Assembly (NCBI RefSeq): GCF_004565475.1
Contig: NZ_SRHX01000014.1
Span: 1 to 42,648, forward strand
Direction: 5' to 3'
DNA from: Lonepinella koalarum
GTDB taxonomy: Bacteria; Pseudomonadota; Gammaproteobacteria; Enterobacterales; Pasteurellaceae
Length of the DNA: 42,648 bases
Positions 31,226 to 40,195 of the stretch are shown here, one piece after another. The position numbers were made by a program, and so were the translations under genes. Positions within the stretch are counted from its first letter, which is position 1, and every line of letters starts with the position of its first letter. Under the pieces are notes generated by a model, which saw nothing but the letters and a program-made list of their open reading frames with translations, searched no databases and was not told the origin of the DNA.

Positions 31226-31498
31226 TTAATTAACCAGTTTGTTAGGTGGGGTTTTGGGTTTTCGTTTGAAACGGGCTTTTATTTTTTCCCAGTCAGCTTG
31301 GTTTTTGGCGTTGAGTTTATCTTCATCAATAAAACTGCCGATTAAGACTAGAAGAAAAATTGCACCACTAATAAAAAACCATGTCAGGTGGGTTTGATAA
31401 AGCCAAACACCTAAAACCAACAGTAATAAGAAACCAATGAAGATGGCAATTTTGATAAAAACATTATCAATAAAATCGATTAACCATTTAAACATCAT
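31226..31498 (-). CDS. Two-pass membrane protein on reverse strand
   Basis: A ~90-residue protein with two hydrophobic segments (IKIAIFIGFLLLLVLGVWLY and LTWFFISGAIFLLVLIGSF) and a basic soluble tail (KARFKRKPKTPPNK). It is read against the late genes between the tail chaperone and tape measure. Start at 31498 or 31495, behind GGAGAAAG; a longer frame to 31516 is less likely. It is insulated by the terminator at 31202-31222. Such a gene is a candidate lysogenic cargo, for example superinfection exclusion; the function is unproven. Confidence 0.7.
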   Translation of the reverse strand: MMFKWLIDFIDNVFIKIAIFIGFLLLLVLGVWLYQTHLTWFFISGAIFLLVLIGSFIDEDKLNAKNQADWEKIKARFKRKPKTPPNKLVN

Positions 31499-31534
31499 CT
31501 TTCTCCATAGAAACACATAAGGAAACTATAAATT

Positions 31535-34500
31535 ATGTCGTCAAATTTAGCAATAGGTTTAGTGATTGGGGCTAGTGTGGGGTCTGCCCTTGCAGGCATT
31601 AAGAATGTGCGTAATAGTTTAAAGTTACTCAGCGATGACACGGTGAGCCACTGGAAAAAAGCGAGTATCTATGCAGGAAAATCCATTGCCAGCATAACCT
31701 CAGTGGCTACTGGGTTTAAAGGATTGAGTGCAATGACGGTCAATTTAGCCCAACCCGCCATTGAATTCGAATCTGCCATGGCAGGGGTGAAAAAAGTGGT
31801 GGATTTTGACACGCCACAACAGTTTAAGGAAATGAAGGAGGATATTTTAGCCTTAACTAGAACCATTCCGATGGCTGGGGAAGAGCTGGCAGCGATTGTG
31901 GCATCAGGCGGTCAGGCGGGGATTGCCCGTGAGAATCTGTTAGGCTTTGCCACGGATGCGGCGAAAATGGGGGTGGCGTTTGATATGGCGGCAGGGGATG
32001 CGGGTGGTGCGATGGCGACCATGGCAAATGTGCTGGGCAAGCCGATTGCGGAAATGGCACAATTAGGCGATGCCATTAACCATTTATCCGATAATGCCAA
32101 CTCTAAAGCGGCGGATATTGTGAATGTGATCACCCGTGCGGGTTCAGATACCCGCATGCTAGGGTTAGATGCCAATCAGACCGCTGCCTTTGCTTCTACG
32201 TTTTTGTCAATGGGGAAAGCGCCAGAGCTTGCCGCACAAGCGATTAAGGGCATGAGTTCAAGTTTCATGCAGTTAAAAGCAGGACACGCCACCGATGAAT
32301 TAAAACAACTGGGCTATACCACGGAAAGTTTTGCCAACGCCATGAATGAAGACGCACAGGGGGCAATTACGGGCTTTATTGCGAAGGTAAAACAATTACC
32401 AAAAGATAAGCAATATCCGCTTCTCGCCAAAATTTTTGGCAAACAATATGCCGATGATGTGTTATTGCTTGCCCAAAACACGGCGGAATATAACCGCCAG
32501 CTAGATTTACTCGAGCAAAAAGACGCAGGTGGTAATTTTGCCTATCTTGGCTCAATGGAGCGGGAATTTCAAAGCCAAGCAGGTACCACGCAAAATCAAT
32601 TAAAAAAACTTAACTCAAGTTTTCAAGAAATTTTTGTCAAGCTAGGTGAAGCCTTATTGCCTGTTATTAATAATGTCATCAATGCGATTAAACCTGTGAT
32701 TTTAACTATTTCTGATTGGATCTCAGCAAATGGACATATTATCGAAAGTTTGGTGACCGTGGGGGCGGGTCTTTTTGCCTTGGTTGGTGCAGGGTTAACC
32801 TTAAATGCAGCGTTTAACGCCCTGATGTTGCCTTTGGTGGCGGTGCGTGGCTTGATAGTGACGTTTTCCCCTTTGGTAATGAAACTTTGTTTAGCGTTCG
32901 GCTATGCCATTGGCTATGTATTTAAATTTGGTCGGTTTTTGTCGGGTTTTTTAGTTAAGGGCGTAACGTTAGCCGCTAAAGCCGTATTATTTTTAGGTCG
33001 CGCCTTACTCATGAACCCGATAGGCTTAATCATCACCGGCATTGCCGTGGCGGCTTACCTGATTTACCAATATTGGGAACCGATTAAAGCCTTTTTCATT
33101 ATCCTATGGGCTACCGTAAAAACCGCCTTTGCTGGTTTTTGCAACTGGGTTGGCGGTATTTGGGATGGCATTTTAGGTTTATGGGCTGCGGTGTGGAATG
33201 GTGTAAGCGGTTGGTTTACTGGACTTTGGGGCAGTTTCAAAAGTTTGTTTAGTGGTAACTTTTCCGCTCTAGGCGAGATTATTCTCACCTTTAACCCCTT
33301 GAGTCTGTTCCAGTCTATTTTTAGCGGCGTGCTAAGCTGGTTCGGTGTCGATTTGCCCGCCAGTTTTAGCGGTTTCGGGCAAAATATCATTGATGGCTTA
33401 ATCAATGGGATTAAAAATGCGTGGGAAGGGGCAAAAGAAATCGTCTCCAATTTAGGCTCAAGCATAAAAAACTGGTTTGCCGAGAAATTGGGGATCCATT
33501 CACCGAGCCGCGTGTTTAAAGGCTTTGGTGAAAATGTGGTGCAAGGGTTATCAATCGGGGTTGATGGAGAAAGTGCGGTTGCTATTCAGTCCGTCGGCAA
33601 TGTGGCAGACAATATGCAAAAGGCTATGCCGAAAACCTTAAATACGCCAACCTTTAACCCATTGCAAATGGCAGTGGATATTGCCGCTAATACGGCAGAT
33701 TTGCCTAAGGCAATGCCGAAAAAATTAGACGTGCCAACGCTTAACCCGTTGCAAATGGCGGTAGATATTGCCGCTAATACCGCCAATTTGCCGAAGACTA
33801 TTCCGCAAAAAATAGAAACACCAACGTTGAATCCGTTGCAAATGGCAGTGGATATTGCCGCTAATACCGCCAATTTGCCGAAGACTATTCCGCAAAAAAT
33901 AGAAACACCAACGTTGAATCCATTGCAAATGGCTGTCGATGTCGCCGCCAATACCGCTGGCATCGCCCCTAAGGTTACAAAACCTACTCAAAATGCGGTG
34001 AAAAAAATGAAAGTTTCTCCTGTGCAACCGCCATTGCCACAGGTAGCGAAAGCCGTAAAACCCACATTACCGCCTGTGGTGGATGCGGTGCCAGTAGTGC
34101 AAAATCCAGCCCCCGTCCCCGCCCCAATGCCAACAATGCAGCCCCTTGAAAATGCCCCAGCTCAACAAGGCTTTTGGGGCAATTTGTGGGATAGCATCAA
34201 AGGGATTGGAGCATCAATGGGTGACTGGATGCAAGGGTTCGATTTGACCAACGCTTTCAAATTTGGTTCGCAACTATTAGGGCAATCGCTTAATTTGCCT
34301 AATCTACCGAATCTGTTTCAGCAAAACGATTCGGATTTACGCACACCGAGCTTTAATCCGAACGCACAGCCAATGGCATTGCCACGCTTACAACGTCCAA
34401 CAGAACCGCAAGGCGATACACAAACCACGGCCATTAATGGCGGTATAACGGTCAACTTTAACCCAACCATTCAAGTCAACGGTAATCAAGAGAAAAACGG

Positions 34501-34600
34501 CATTTTAAACGATATTCAACAGGGGTTAAATATGAGTTTAACTGAGTTTGAACGGCTGTTAGATCGGGTGCTTGACCAACGTCAACGTCGAGCGTATTAA
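31535..34600 (+). CDS. Tail tape measure protein with 29-residue repeats
   Basis: A 1021-residue tape measure protein of the TP901 type. The N-terminal region has SAMAGVKKVVDF, TRTIPMAGEELAAIVASGGQAGIARE and GKAPELAAQAIKGMSSSF. Hydrophobic segments lie at about 405-560. A C-terminal part has NLGSSIKNWFAEKLGIHSPS. Residues about 690-810 hold four tandem 29-residue units (P-x-L-N-P-L-Q-M-A-V-D-I-A-A-N-T-A-x-L-P), followed by a Pro-rich linker. Tape length sets tail length, so repeat number may tune it. SD is weak. Confidence 0.93.
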   Translation: MSSNLAIGLVIGASVGSALAGIKNVRNSLKLLSDDTVSHWKKASIYAGKSIASITSVATGFKGLSAMTVNLAQPAIEFESAMAGVKKVVDFDTPQQFKEMKEDILALTRTIPMAGEELAAIVASGGQAGIARENLLGFATDAAKMGVAFDMAAGDAGGAMATMANVLGKPIAEMAQLGDAINHLSDNANSKAADIVNVITRAGSDTRMLGLDANQTAAFASTFLSMGKAPELAAQAIKGMSSSFMQLKAGHATDELKQLGYTTESFANAMNEDAQGAITGFIAKVKQLPKDKQYPLLAKIFGKQYADDVLLLAQNTAEYNRQLDLLEQKDAGGNFAYLGSMEREFQSQAGTTQNQLKKLNSSFQEIFVKLGEALLPVINNVINAIKPVILTISDWISANGHIIESLVTVGAGLFALVGAGLTLNAAFNALMLPLVAVRGLIVTFSPLVMKLCLAFGYAIGYVFKFGRFLSGFLVKGVTLAAKAVLFLGRALLMNPIGLIITGIAVAAYLIYQYWEPIKAFFIILWATVKTAFAGFCNWVGGIWDGILGLWAAVWNGVSGWFTGLWGSFKSLFSGNFSALGEIILTFNPLSLFQSIFSGVLSWFGVDLPASFSGFGQNIIDGLINGIKNAWEGAKEIVSNLGSSIKNWFAEKLGIHSPSRVFKGFGENVVQGLSIGVDGESAVAIQSVGNVADNMQKAMPKTLNTPTFNPLQMAVDIAANTADLPKAMPKKLDVPTLNPLQMAVDIAANTANLPKTIPQKIETPTLNPLQMAVDIAANTANLPKTIPQKIETPTLNPLQMAVDVAANTAGIAPKVTKPTQNAVKKMKVSPVQPPLPQVAKAVKPTLPPVVDAVPVVQNPAPVPAPMPTMQPLENAPAQQGFWGNLWDSIKGIGASMGDWMQGFDLTNAFKFGSQLLGQSLNLPNLPNLFQQNDSDLRTPSFNPNAQPMALPRLQRPTEPQGDTQTTAINGGITVNFNPTIQVNGNQEKNGILNDIQQGLNMSLTEFERLLDRVLDQRQRRAY
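33622..33960 (+). repeat. Tandem 87-bp repeats in tape measure gene
   Basis: Four in-frame units of 87 bp, two of them nearly identical at DNA level (for example GAAACACCAACGTTGAATCC at 33826 and 33901 on). Identity falls toward the outer units, suggesting stepwise duplication by slippage or unequal recombination. Confidence 0.85.
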
Positions 34601-34610
34601 GGAGATTATT

Positions 34611-35546
34611 ATGTATTTTATGCTAGGCACCGTGGCCTTTGAGCCTATCAATCTTACCGATTTTTCTGAAACCTTTGCCGCACAATTTGCCGAACATCAG
34701 GTGTTAAAAGGCAAACCACGGCTACAAGCCATGGGCGAAAAGTTAATTGAGTTGCGTTTTTCCATTCGGTTACATTTTAAAATTGGCGGTGTAGAAAGCC
34801 GTTATCAAACTTTACTTACCGCAAAAGAAAAGCAACAAGCCTTAGCCTTAATGTGGGGAACCAAATACAAAGGCCAATTTGTGATCACTGATATTACTTC
34901 AACCACATTATTCACAGATGCCAAAGGTAATGCCTTATGCCGTGAAATGGACGTGAGTTTAAAAGAGTTTATCGGCGATGAACAAGCCGGCATATTGGGG
35001 GCGGCGTTAAGTTTAGGCGGTAAATCCTTGCTGGGTTCGATTTTACCCGATTCGGTGGTCAGTGCCTTATCCACCGCTAAACAAACTGTCAGCCGTGCGG
35101 TAGAACTTTATAACGCTGGCAAGCGTGCGGTGGATGAAGTCAAAAATACCGTAGCGATTATTCGCCAATTTGCCCAAGAACCAAGCACAGCGTTGGCTTA
35201 TTTGCCGTCGGCTATCGGTAATTTAGATAGTGCCTTAGGCGGTTTTGGTGAGTTAACTTGCATGGGCGATATGTTGGACGGCGTACGCTCATTTTTACCG
35301 GTGGCATCCGAATTTAGCCAAGAAATGGGCAGTATTTATGGTGATTTACAACAGTTGCAACAATGCTTTGATTTAGGCAGTAACGGAGCAGATTGGTCGG
35401 ACTGGGTGACACCGACTGTCAATAGCCTGGTAAGCCTTGATGACAGCTTTGATATGCTCGCCCCACGAGTGGCAGAAATGACCGCTTGGGTCGTATTACG
35501 CACTGATGAAACGGAGAATGAAGATGACCACACAAACCTTGCTTAA
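34611..35546 (+). CDS. Tail protein U family, extended
   Basis: A 311-residue protein. The first ~125 residues (YFMLGTVAFEPINLTDFSETFAAQFAEHQVLKGKPRLQAMGEKLIEL..YKGQFVITDI) match P2 gpU. The C-terminal half is helical and Ala/Leu-rich (GAALSLGGKSLLGSILPDSVVSALSTAKQTVSRAVELYNAG). P2 gpU alone is about half this size, so this is an extended member. It follows the tape measure as in P2-like tails. AAGGAG precedes the start. Confidence 0.85.
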   Translation: MYFMLGTVAFEPINLTDFSETFAAQFAEHQVLKGKPRLQAMGEKLIELRFSIRLHFKIGGVESRYQTLLTAKEKQQALALMWGTKYKGQFVITDITSTTLFTDAKGNALCREMDVSLKEFIGDEQAGILGAALSLGGKSLLGSILPDSVVSALSTAKQTVSRAVELYNAGKRAVDEVKNTVAIIRQFAQEPSTALAYLPSAIGNLDSALGGFGELTCMGDMLDGVRSFLPVASEFSQEMGSIYGDLQQLQQCFDLGSNGADWSDWVTPTVNSLVSLDDSFDMLAPRVAEMTAWVVLRTDETENEDDHTNLA

Positions 35547-35757
35547 ACATATTGTCAAACAGGGCGAACGTTGGGATCACCTTGCCTATTATTACTACGG
35601 CAACGCCTTAGAATATGCTCGTATCGTGCAGGCGAATCCGCATATTGCTTTTTGTGAAGTCTTGCCAACAGGGGCGGAAGTCTATATCCCTGTGTTAACG
35701 GTGAAACCCACCGATAATGCCGATATGCCGCCTTGGCTATCAGGAGGGTCGAATTGA
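35524..35757 (+). CDS. Tail protein X (LysM-like)
   Basis: A 77-residue P2 gpX-type protein: VKQGERWDHLAYYYYGNALEYARIVQANPHIAFCEVLPTGAEVYIPVL is a LysM-like fold. Start 35524 has the best SD spacing (CGGAG), though ATG 35518 is in frame. It overlaps the preceding gene by 23 bp and the D gene by one base. Confidence 0.88.
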   Translation: MTTQTLLKHIVKQGERWDHLAYYYYGNALEYARIVQANPHIAFCEVLPTGAEVYIPVLTVKPTDNADMPPWLSGGSN

Positions 35758-36818
35758 TGAACGTGCCACAACCTGATTTCTCGTTATTTTACGAAAAAAC
35801 CAATATTACCGCCGATATTGAACCGCATTTAATTTCGCTGTCTTATACCGATTATTTAGAGGGGCAATCTGACGAATTACAAGTGGAATTTGAAGACATT
35901 TCGGGCAAATGGATTCGAGCGTGGTTTCCCACCCAAGGGGATAAACTCAAGGCAGCAATTGGCTATAAGCATCAACCGTTAGTGGAAATTGGAGCCTTTG
36001 AGATTGACGAAGTGGAATACAGTTACAAACCCACAACAGTAAGCCTAAAAGCCCTTAGCACAGGCATCAGCAAAGCCAACCGCACCAACAAGCCGAAAGC
36101 CTATGAGAACACTACGCTTGCTCAAATTGTGGCAAAAGTGGCGGAACGGTTAAAATTAAAAGTGGTCGGTAAAATTGACAATATTCCAATTAAACGTGTG
36201 ACCCAATATCAAGAACGAGGTGTAGAATTTTTGGCTCGCCTTGCTCGTGAATATCACCACAGCTTTAAAATTGTGGGCGATCAGTTAGTTTTCACCAATA
36301 AAAGCGAACTGGGGCAAAGCGAACCGGTGTTGGTATTAGAAGAAAACCAGACCATTAGCCTACGACTTCGAGATCGGATCAAAGATACGGCTAAAGCCGT
36401 GAATATTAGCGGTTATGATGCCAACGGTAAGAAAGTCGTCAAAAAATACAAAAAACGCACCGCACTTCGACCACAACTAAAGCAAGCCAAAACGGCGAGC
36501 GAAGATACCTTACAAGTTATTACCCGAGGTGAAAGCCAACAACAAATTGATGCTCGTGGTGAAGCCGCATTGGCGGAGCAAAATGACGACCAAACTGCTG
36601 GCAAAATTACTTTAATTGGCAACCCGAAATTGGTGGCTGGAGCAACGATTTTATTAACCAATCTTGGCGTATTTTCTGGTAAATATTTGATTAAACAATC
36701 CCGCCACAGTATTATCCGTTCGCAAAGTTACACCACTGAAATTGAAGTGCGGATGCTGGAATTTATCCCTGATGATTTAGAAAATGTAGTCCAAGGAGAA
36801 AGCCATGTTAACTCATGA
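35757..36818 (+). CDS. Late control D-family baseplate hub protein
   Basis: A 353-residue P2 gpD/Mu gp44-type hub protein: EPHLISLSYTDYLEGQSDELQVEFEDISGKW, GYKHQPLVEIGAFEIDEVEYSYKPTTVSLKALSTGISKANRT and ERGVEFLARLAREYHHSFKIVGDQLVF. It connects tube and spike. It starts on the last base of the X stop and overlaps gene V. Confidence 0.92.
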   Translation: MNVPQPDFSLFYEKTNITADIEPHLISLSYTDYLEGQSDELQVEFEDISGKWIRAWFPTQGDKLKAAIGYKHQPLVEIGAFEIDEVEYSYKPTTVSLKALSTGISKANRTNKPKAYENTTLAQIVAKVAERLKLKVVGKIDNIPIKRVTQYQERGVEFLARLAREYHHSFKIVGDQLVFTNKSELGQSEPVLVLEENQTISLRLRDRIKDTAKAVNISGYDANGKKVVKKYKKRTALRPQLKQAKTASEDTLQVITRGESQQQIDARGEAALAEQNDDQTAGKITLIGNPKLVAGATILLTNLGVFSGKYLIKQSRHSIIRSQSYTTEIEVRMLEFIPDDLENVVQGESHVNS

Positions 36819-37308
36819 TTTTACAGCAACCTTTCAACAAGGGATAGTGTCCGCCGTGGATAGTCAAGCCCACAAAGTGCGGTGTCAAATTCCAGCTTTA
36901 GAGAATTTAGAAACTGCTTGGCTACCCTTTTTAACACAAAATTCAGGCGGCAATCAGTTTTATTGTTTGCCTGACGCGGGCGAACTGGTGGCGATATTAC
37001 TTGATGCCCGCGGGGAAGACGGTTGTGTACTGGGTACATTTTACAATGAGCAAGATCCACCGCCTACGAGCAACGGCAATCTATGGGTGAAAAAATTCAA
37101 CAATGGAACCATTATTCAACATGATCGCCATAGCGGAGATTTGACTATTCACACCACAGGCAAAGTGATTGTGAATAATTGCGATGTCATCGTCAACAAT
37201 GGCAATGTCAATGTGAATAGCGGTGATGTGGTCGCTGATGGTATTAGTTTAAAACACCATAAACACCAAGAACAAGGTGACGGAAACCCAACCTCCGCCC
37301 CACTTTAA
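36805..37308 (+). CDS. Baseplate assembly protein V (spike)
   Basis: A 167-residue gpV-type protein: an OB-fold (GIVSAVDSQAHKVRCQIPALENLETAWLPFLTQNSGGNQFYCLPDAGELVAILLDARGEDGCVLG) is followed by a short beta-helix (IVNNCDVIVNNGNVNVNSGDV) and a His-rich tip (LKHHKHQEQGDGNPTSAPL). It forms the membrane-puncturing spike. A strong terminator follows. Confidence 0.92.
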   Translation: MLTHDFTATFQQGIVSAVDSQAHKVRCQIPALENLETAWLPFLTQNSGGNQFYCLPDAGELVAILLDARGEDGCVLGTFYNEQDPPPTSNGNLWVKKFNNGTIIQHDRHSGDLTIHTTGKVIVNNCDVIVNNGNVNVNSGDVVADGISLKHHKHQEQGDGNPTSAPL

Positions 37309-37328
37309 ACCACAATTAATACTTCTTT

Positions 37329-37364
37329 AAACCGCTTTAAAAGCTAATTTTAAGGCGGTTTTTT
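37329..37364 (+). terminator. Strong terminator after gene V
   Basis: AAACCGCTTTAAAA and TTTTAAGGCGGTTT form a 14-bp stem with one T-G pair, loop GCTAA, followed by more T. It splits the tail operon before gene W, so attenuation or a second promoter is likely. Confidence 0.85.
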
Positions 37365-37375
37365 ACAATGATTTT

Positions 37376-37741
37376 ATGAACATATTAACCCCGATTCCCT
37401 CAACCCATTGGCAACTTGCCCCCGACCTTGCAGACGGTACGGTGTGGGGCATTGATGATATACATTTATGTATTGCCAATATTTTATCCACCCCGAAAGG
37501 GACGGATATTTTACGCCCTGAGTTTGGTTCCAATCATTTTGATTATTTAGACCAACCCTATGACGTGGCTTTGCCAAATATGGTGCGAGAAATCACTCAG
37601 GCATTGCAGAAATGGGAAACTCGTATCGTAGTGGATGAAGTGTTCATTGACGGACAAGCTCCGCATTTTACTCTGACCGTGAAATGGTCGCTGACCGATG
37701 CGGTTTACCCCGAGATTTATACCACGCAAGTGCAAGGATAA
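37376..37741 (+). CDS. Baseplate protein W (gp25-like)
   Basis: A 121-residue GPW/gp25 baseplate wedge protein: DDIHLCIANILSTPKGTDILRPEFGSNHFDYLDQPYDVALPNMVREITQALQKWETRIVVDEV. It has no clear SD, as its ATG lies 12 nt after the terminator T-run. It is followed by gene J. Confidence 0.92.
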   Translation: MNILTPIPSTHWQLAPDLADGTVWGIDDIHLCIANILSTPKGTDILRPEFGSNHFDYLDQPYDVALPNMVREITQALQKWETRIVVDEVFIDGQAPHFTLTVKWSLTDAVYPEIYTTQVQG

Positions 37742-37747
37742 TGCCAA

Positions 37748-38848
37748 ATGACCCAAGATGAAATCAAAATTATCAGTGATGATGTAAGCCAAATTTTAGC
37801 CGAAAGCATTGCGGATTATGAACAACGCACCGGCAAAACCTTACAACCAGCTCATATTGAACGTTCCATTATTCAAACCTATGCCTACCGTGAACAGTTG
37901 GTCCGTGCTGGTATTAACCATGCTTTTTTACAGACATTTCCGCAATTTGCCACAGGCTTAGCGTTAGATTTATGTGGCGAGCCGATGGGCTGTTACCGAT
38001 TAACCGATCAGGCGGCACGCTGTACATTACGCTTTAGCCTAGAAGACAGTCACGACAATGTGGTTATCCCCGCCAACACCCAGGTATCCGCTAGCGATAG
38101 TCTTTATTTTTCGACCGTGGCAGAGGTGGTCATTCGTTCAACAGAGCAATATGTTGACATAGAAGCGGTGGCGAATTTAACGGGCTTGATTGGCAATGGT
38201 TGGCAAATAGGACAAGTTAAAACCGTAAAAACACCGTTAGATAGCAATGTCACCGTGCAAAATATAGATGAAACCCGTGGCGGTATTGATACCGAAAGCG
38301 ATGATGATTATCGCAAGCGGATATTACTTGCCCCTGAAGCCTTTACCACTTGTGGTTCTATTGCCGCTTATGAATATTATACTCGTGCGGTATCACAAAC
38401 CATTGCAGATGTGGCTATTCATACGCCACAAGGCGGTACGGTAATCGTCACGGTATTAACAAAACAAGGCTTACCAACGCAGACTTTACTTAATCAGATA
38501 AAAGACTATTTAAGCGCAGAAAAACACCGTCCTCTATGTGATACGGTACAAGTACAAGCGCCGGAGAAAATTCCCTTTACCGTTGAGGCTAGTCTGGATT
38601 TATTCACCACCTACGCTGAAAATGAAGTAAAAGCCAAGGCTGAAACCGCACTTAAAAACTATTTGTCTGGTCGTAGTCAAAAATTGGGGGTAGACATTGT
38701 GCCATTAGATATTCAAACCGCATTAAAAGTGGAAGGTGTATACAACGTTACCCTGACACAACCGCCCCTCACTGAATTGACCGAGCAACAATGGGCAAAC
38801 TGTGAAAACATTATTATTCACATTAATGAGGTGCGGAAAAATGGCTAG
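37748..38848 (+). CDS. Baseplate protein J
   Basis: A 366-residue baseplate J-like protein (AYREQLVRAGINHAFLQTFPQFATGLALDLCGEPMGCYR..RGGIDTESDDDYRKRILLAPEAFTTCGSIAAYEYYTRAVS). It forms the baseplate wedge with W and I. It overlaps gene I by 8 bp. Confidence 0.93.
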   Translation: MTQDEIKIISDDVSQILAESIADYEQRTGKTLQPAHIERSIIQTYAYREQLVRAGINHAFLQTFPQFATGLALDLCGEPMGCYRLTDQAARCTLRFSLEDSHDNVVIPANTQVSASDSLYFSTVAEVVIRSTEQYVDIEAVANLTGLIGNGWQIGQVKTVKTPLDSNVTVQNIDETRGGIDTESDDDYRKRILLAPEAFTTCGSIAAYEYYTRAVSQTIADVAIHTPQGGTVIVTVLTKQGLPTQTLLNQIKDYLSAEKHRPLCDTVQVQAPEKIPFTVEASLDLFTTYAENEVKAKAETALKNYLSGRSQKLGVDIVPLDIQTALKVEGVYNVTLTQPPLTELTEQQWANCENIIIHINEVRKNG

Positions 38849-39419
38849 ACTGAATTATCCCAATATTATTCAAACATCAGCTAAAAACACCGCACTCGCT
38901 GAGTTAGGCAAAGGATTTTCACAGCTTGATTTAACCTTAATCCTGTCAAATTTGGTAGATGTAGTACCTGCAAGAATGTTGCCGTTATTGGCAGAAAAAT
39001 GGAGCGTCACCGGCTATGATGGTTGGCTGTTAGCTGAAAGTGACAGTGCTAAACGCCAACTGATTAAAAATGCCGTGCAACTACATCGTTACAAAGGCAC
39101 GCCGTGGTCAATTCGTGAAATCATTCGCCAGTTGGGCTTTGGTGACGTGGTAATTTTAGAGGGATTATTTGATAAACGCCACGATAACAGCATTAAACGG
39201 GACGGCAATTTCTATCACGGTGACCGCTCAAAATGGGCTTGTTACCGAGTGATTTTGAACCAAGCCATCACTAACGACCAAGCCGAGCAAATTCGCCAAA
39301 CCTTACAAGTATTCGCCCCTGCTAGATGTGTGTTGGCAAGCCTAGATTACCGTTCCGTTGCTATTCGTCATAACAACAAGGCCACTCGTAACGGTATTTA
39401 CAATCGTGGCACAGCATAA
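38841..39419 (+). CDS. Tail protein I (P2 gpI family)
   Basis: A 192-residue P2 gpI-like baseplate protein: VDVVPARMLPLLAEKWSVTGYDGWLLAESDSAKRQLIKNAVQLHRYKGTPWSIREIIRQLGFGDV. It starts inside the end of gene J (ATGGCTAG). It attaches fibres to the baseplate. Uptake-type core GCACT sequences nearby are incomplete. Confidence 0.92.
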   Translation: MARLNYPNIIQTSAKNTALAELGKGFSQLDLTLILSNLVDVVPARMLPLLAEKWSVTGYDGWLLAESDSAKRQLIKNAVQLHRYKGTPWSIREIIRQLGFGDVVILEGLFDKRHDNSIKRDGNFYHGDRSKWACYRVILNQAITNDQAEQIRQTLQVFAPARCVLASLDYRSVAIRHNNKATRNGIYNRGTA

Positions 39420-39443
39420 CTTATTCATATTATAGGAGAACCT

Positions 39444-40184
39444 ATGGCAAACTTAAAAGAAACCGCCCAATGGGAAACGGGTATTTATCAGTTAGAAACC
39501 AGCGACCCTGTCATGGGTGGTGAAGACGGTGTAGACAATCGGCAAGCTAAACAACTTGCCAACCGTACGGCTTATTTAAAAGAACAAGTGGAAAGCCTCG
39601 GCTCAGACAAAGCCAACGCCAACCACAGCCACGCCATTGCGGATATTACCAATTTACAAACCACGCTAAATAGCAAAGCTAATGCCACGGATTTAACCAG
39701 TGCCAATAGCAATTTCACTACGTTGAGAAATATTTTAGTGGGTGTGCCGATTCCCCACCCTTTATCTTCTGTACCAACAGGCTGTTTAGTCATGAATGGG
39801 CAAAGTTTTAACAAAACCCTTTATCCCGTGCTTGCCACCAAATACCCGAGCGGTGTATTGCCTGATTTACGGGGTGAATTTATTCGGGGTTGGGATAATG
39901 GGCGAGGGGTGGATAGTGGGCGTAATTTGTTGAGTTTGCAAGGAGATGCTATTCGAAATTTAGAAGGTCGGATTTCTGGTATTGTCACGCAGTTTGGTGG
40001 TGTATTAAATGCAACTGGTGTATTCAAAGTCGATCCAACTAAATTTGATAATATTTTTGGTTCAAGCACTAAAGTTAGTGATTATGGCGATTATTTAGGA
40101 TTTGATGCAAGCCTAGTTGTACCAACTGCATCAGAAAACCGCCCACGCAACATCGCTTTCCACTACATCTGCCTAGCTGCATAA
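39444..40184 (+). CDS. Tail fibre/collar protein
   Basis: A 246-residue fibre. The N-terminus (ETAQWETGIYQLETSDPVMGGEDGVDNRQAKQLANRTAYLKEQ) is the attachment part. A short coiled repeat (SHAIADITNLQTTLNSKANATDL) and a tail-collar domain follow (TGCLVMNGQSFNKTLYPVLATKYPSGVLPDLRGEFIRGWDNGRGVDSGR). The end RPRNIAFHYICLAA is the usual fibre tip sequence. The shaft is short. It determines host receptor choice. Confidence 0.88.
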   Translation: MANLKETAQWETGIYQLETSDPVMGGEDGVDNRQAKQLANRTAYLKEQVESLGSDKANANHSHAIADITNLQTTLNSKANATDLTSANSNFTTLRNILVGVPIPHPLSSVPTGCLVMNGQSFNKTLYPVLATKYPSGVLPDLRGEFIRGWDNGRGVDSGRNLLSLQGDAIRNLEGRISGIVTQFGGVLNATGVFKVDPTKFDNIFGSSTKVSDYGDYLGFDASLVVPTASENRPRNIAFHYICLAA

Positions 40185-40195
40185 GGAGTTAAACA

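Noticed and set aside
33586-34027. Reverse-strand repetitive ORFs opposite the tape measure
   Set aside because: They are shadows of the four 87-bp repeats, which stay open in several frames.
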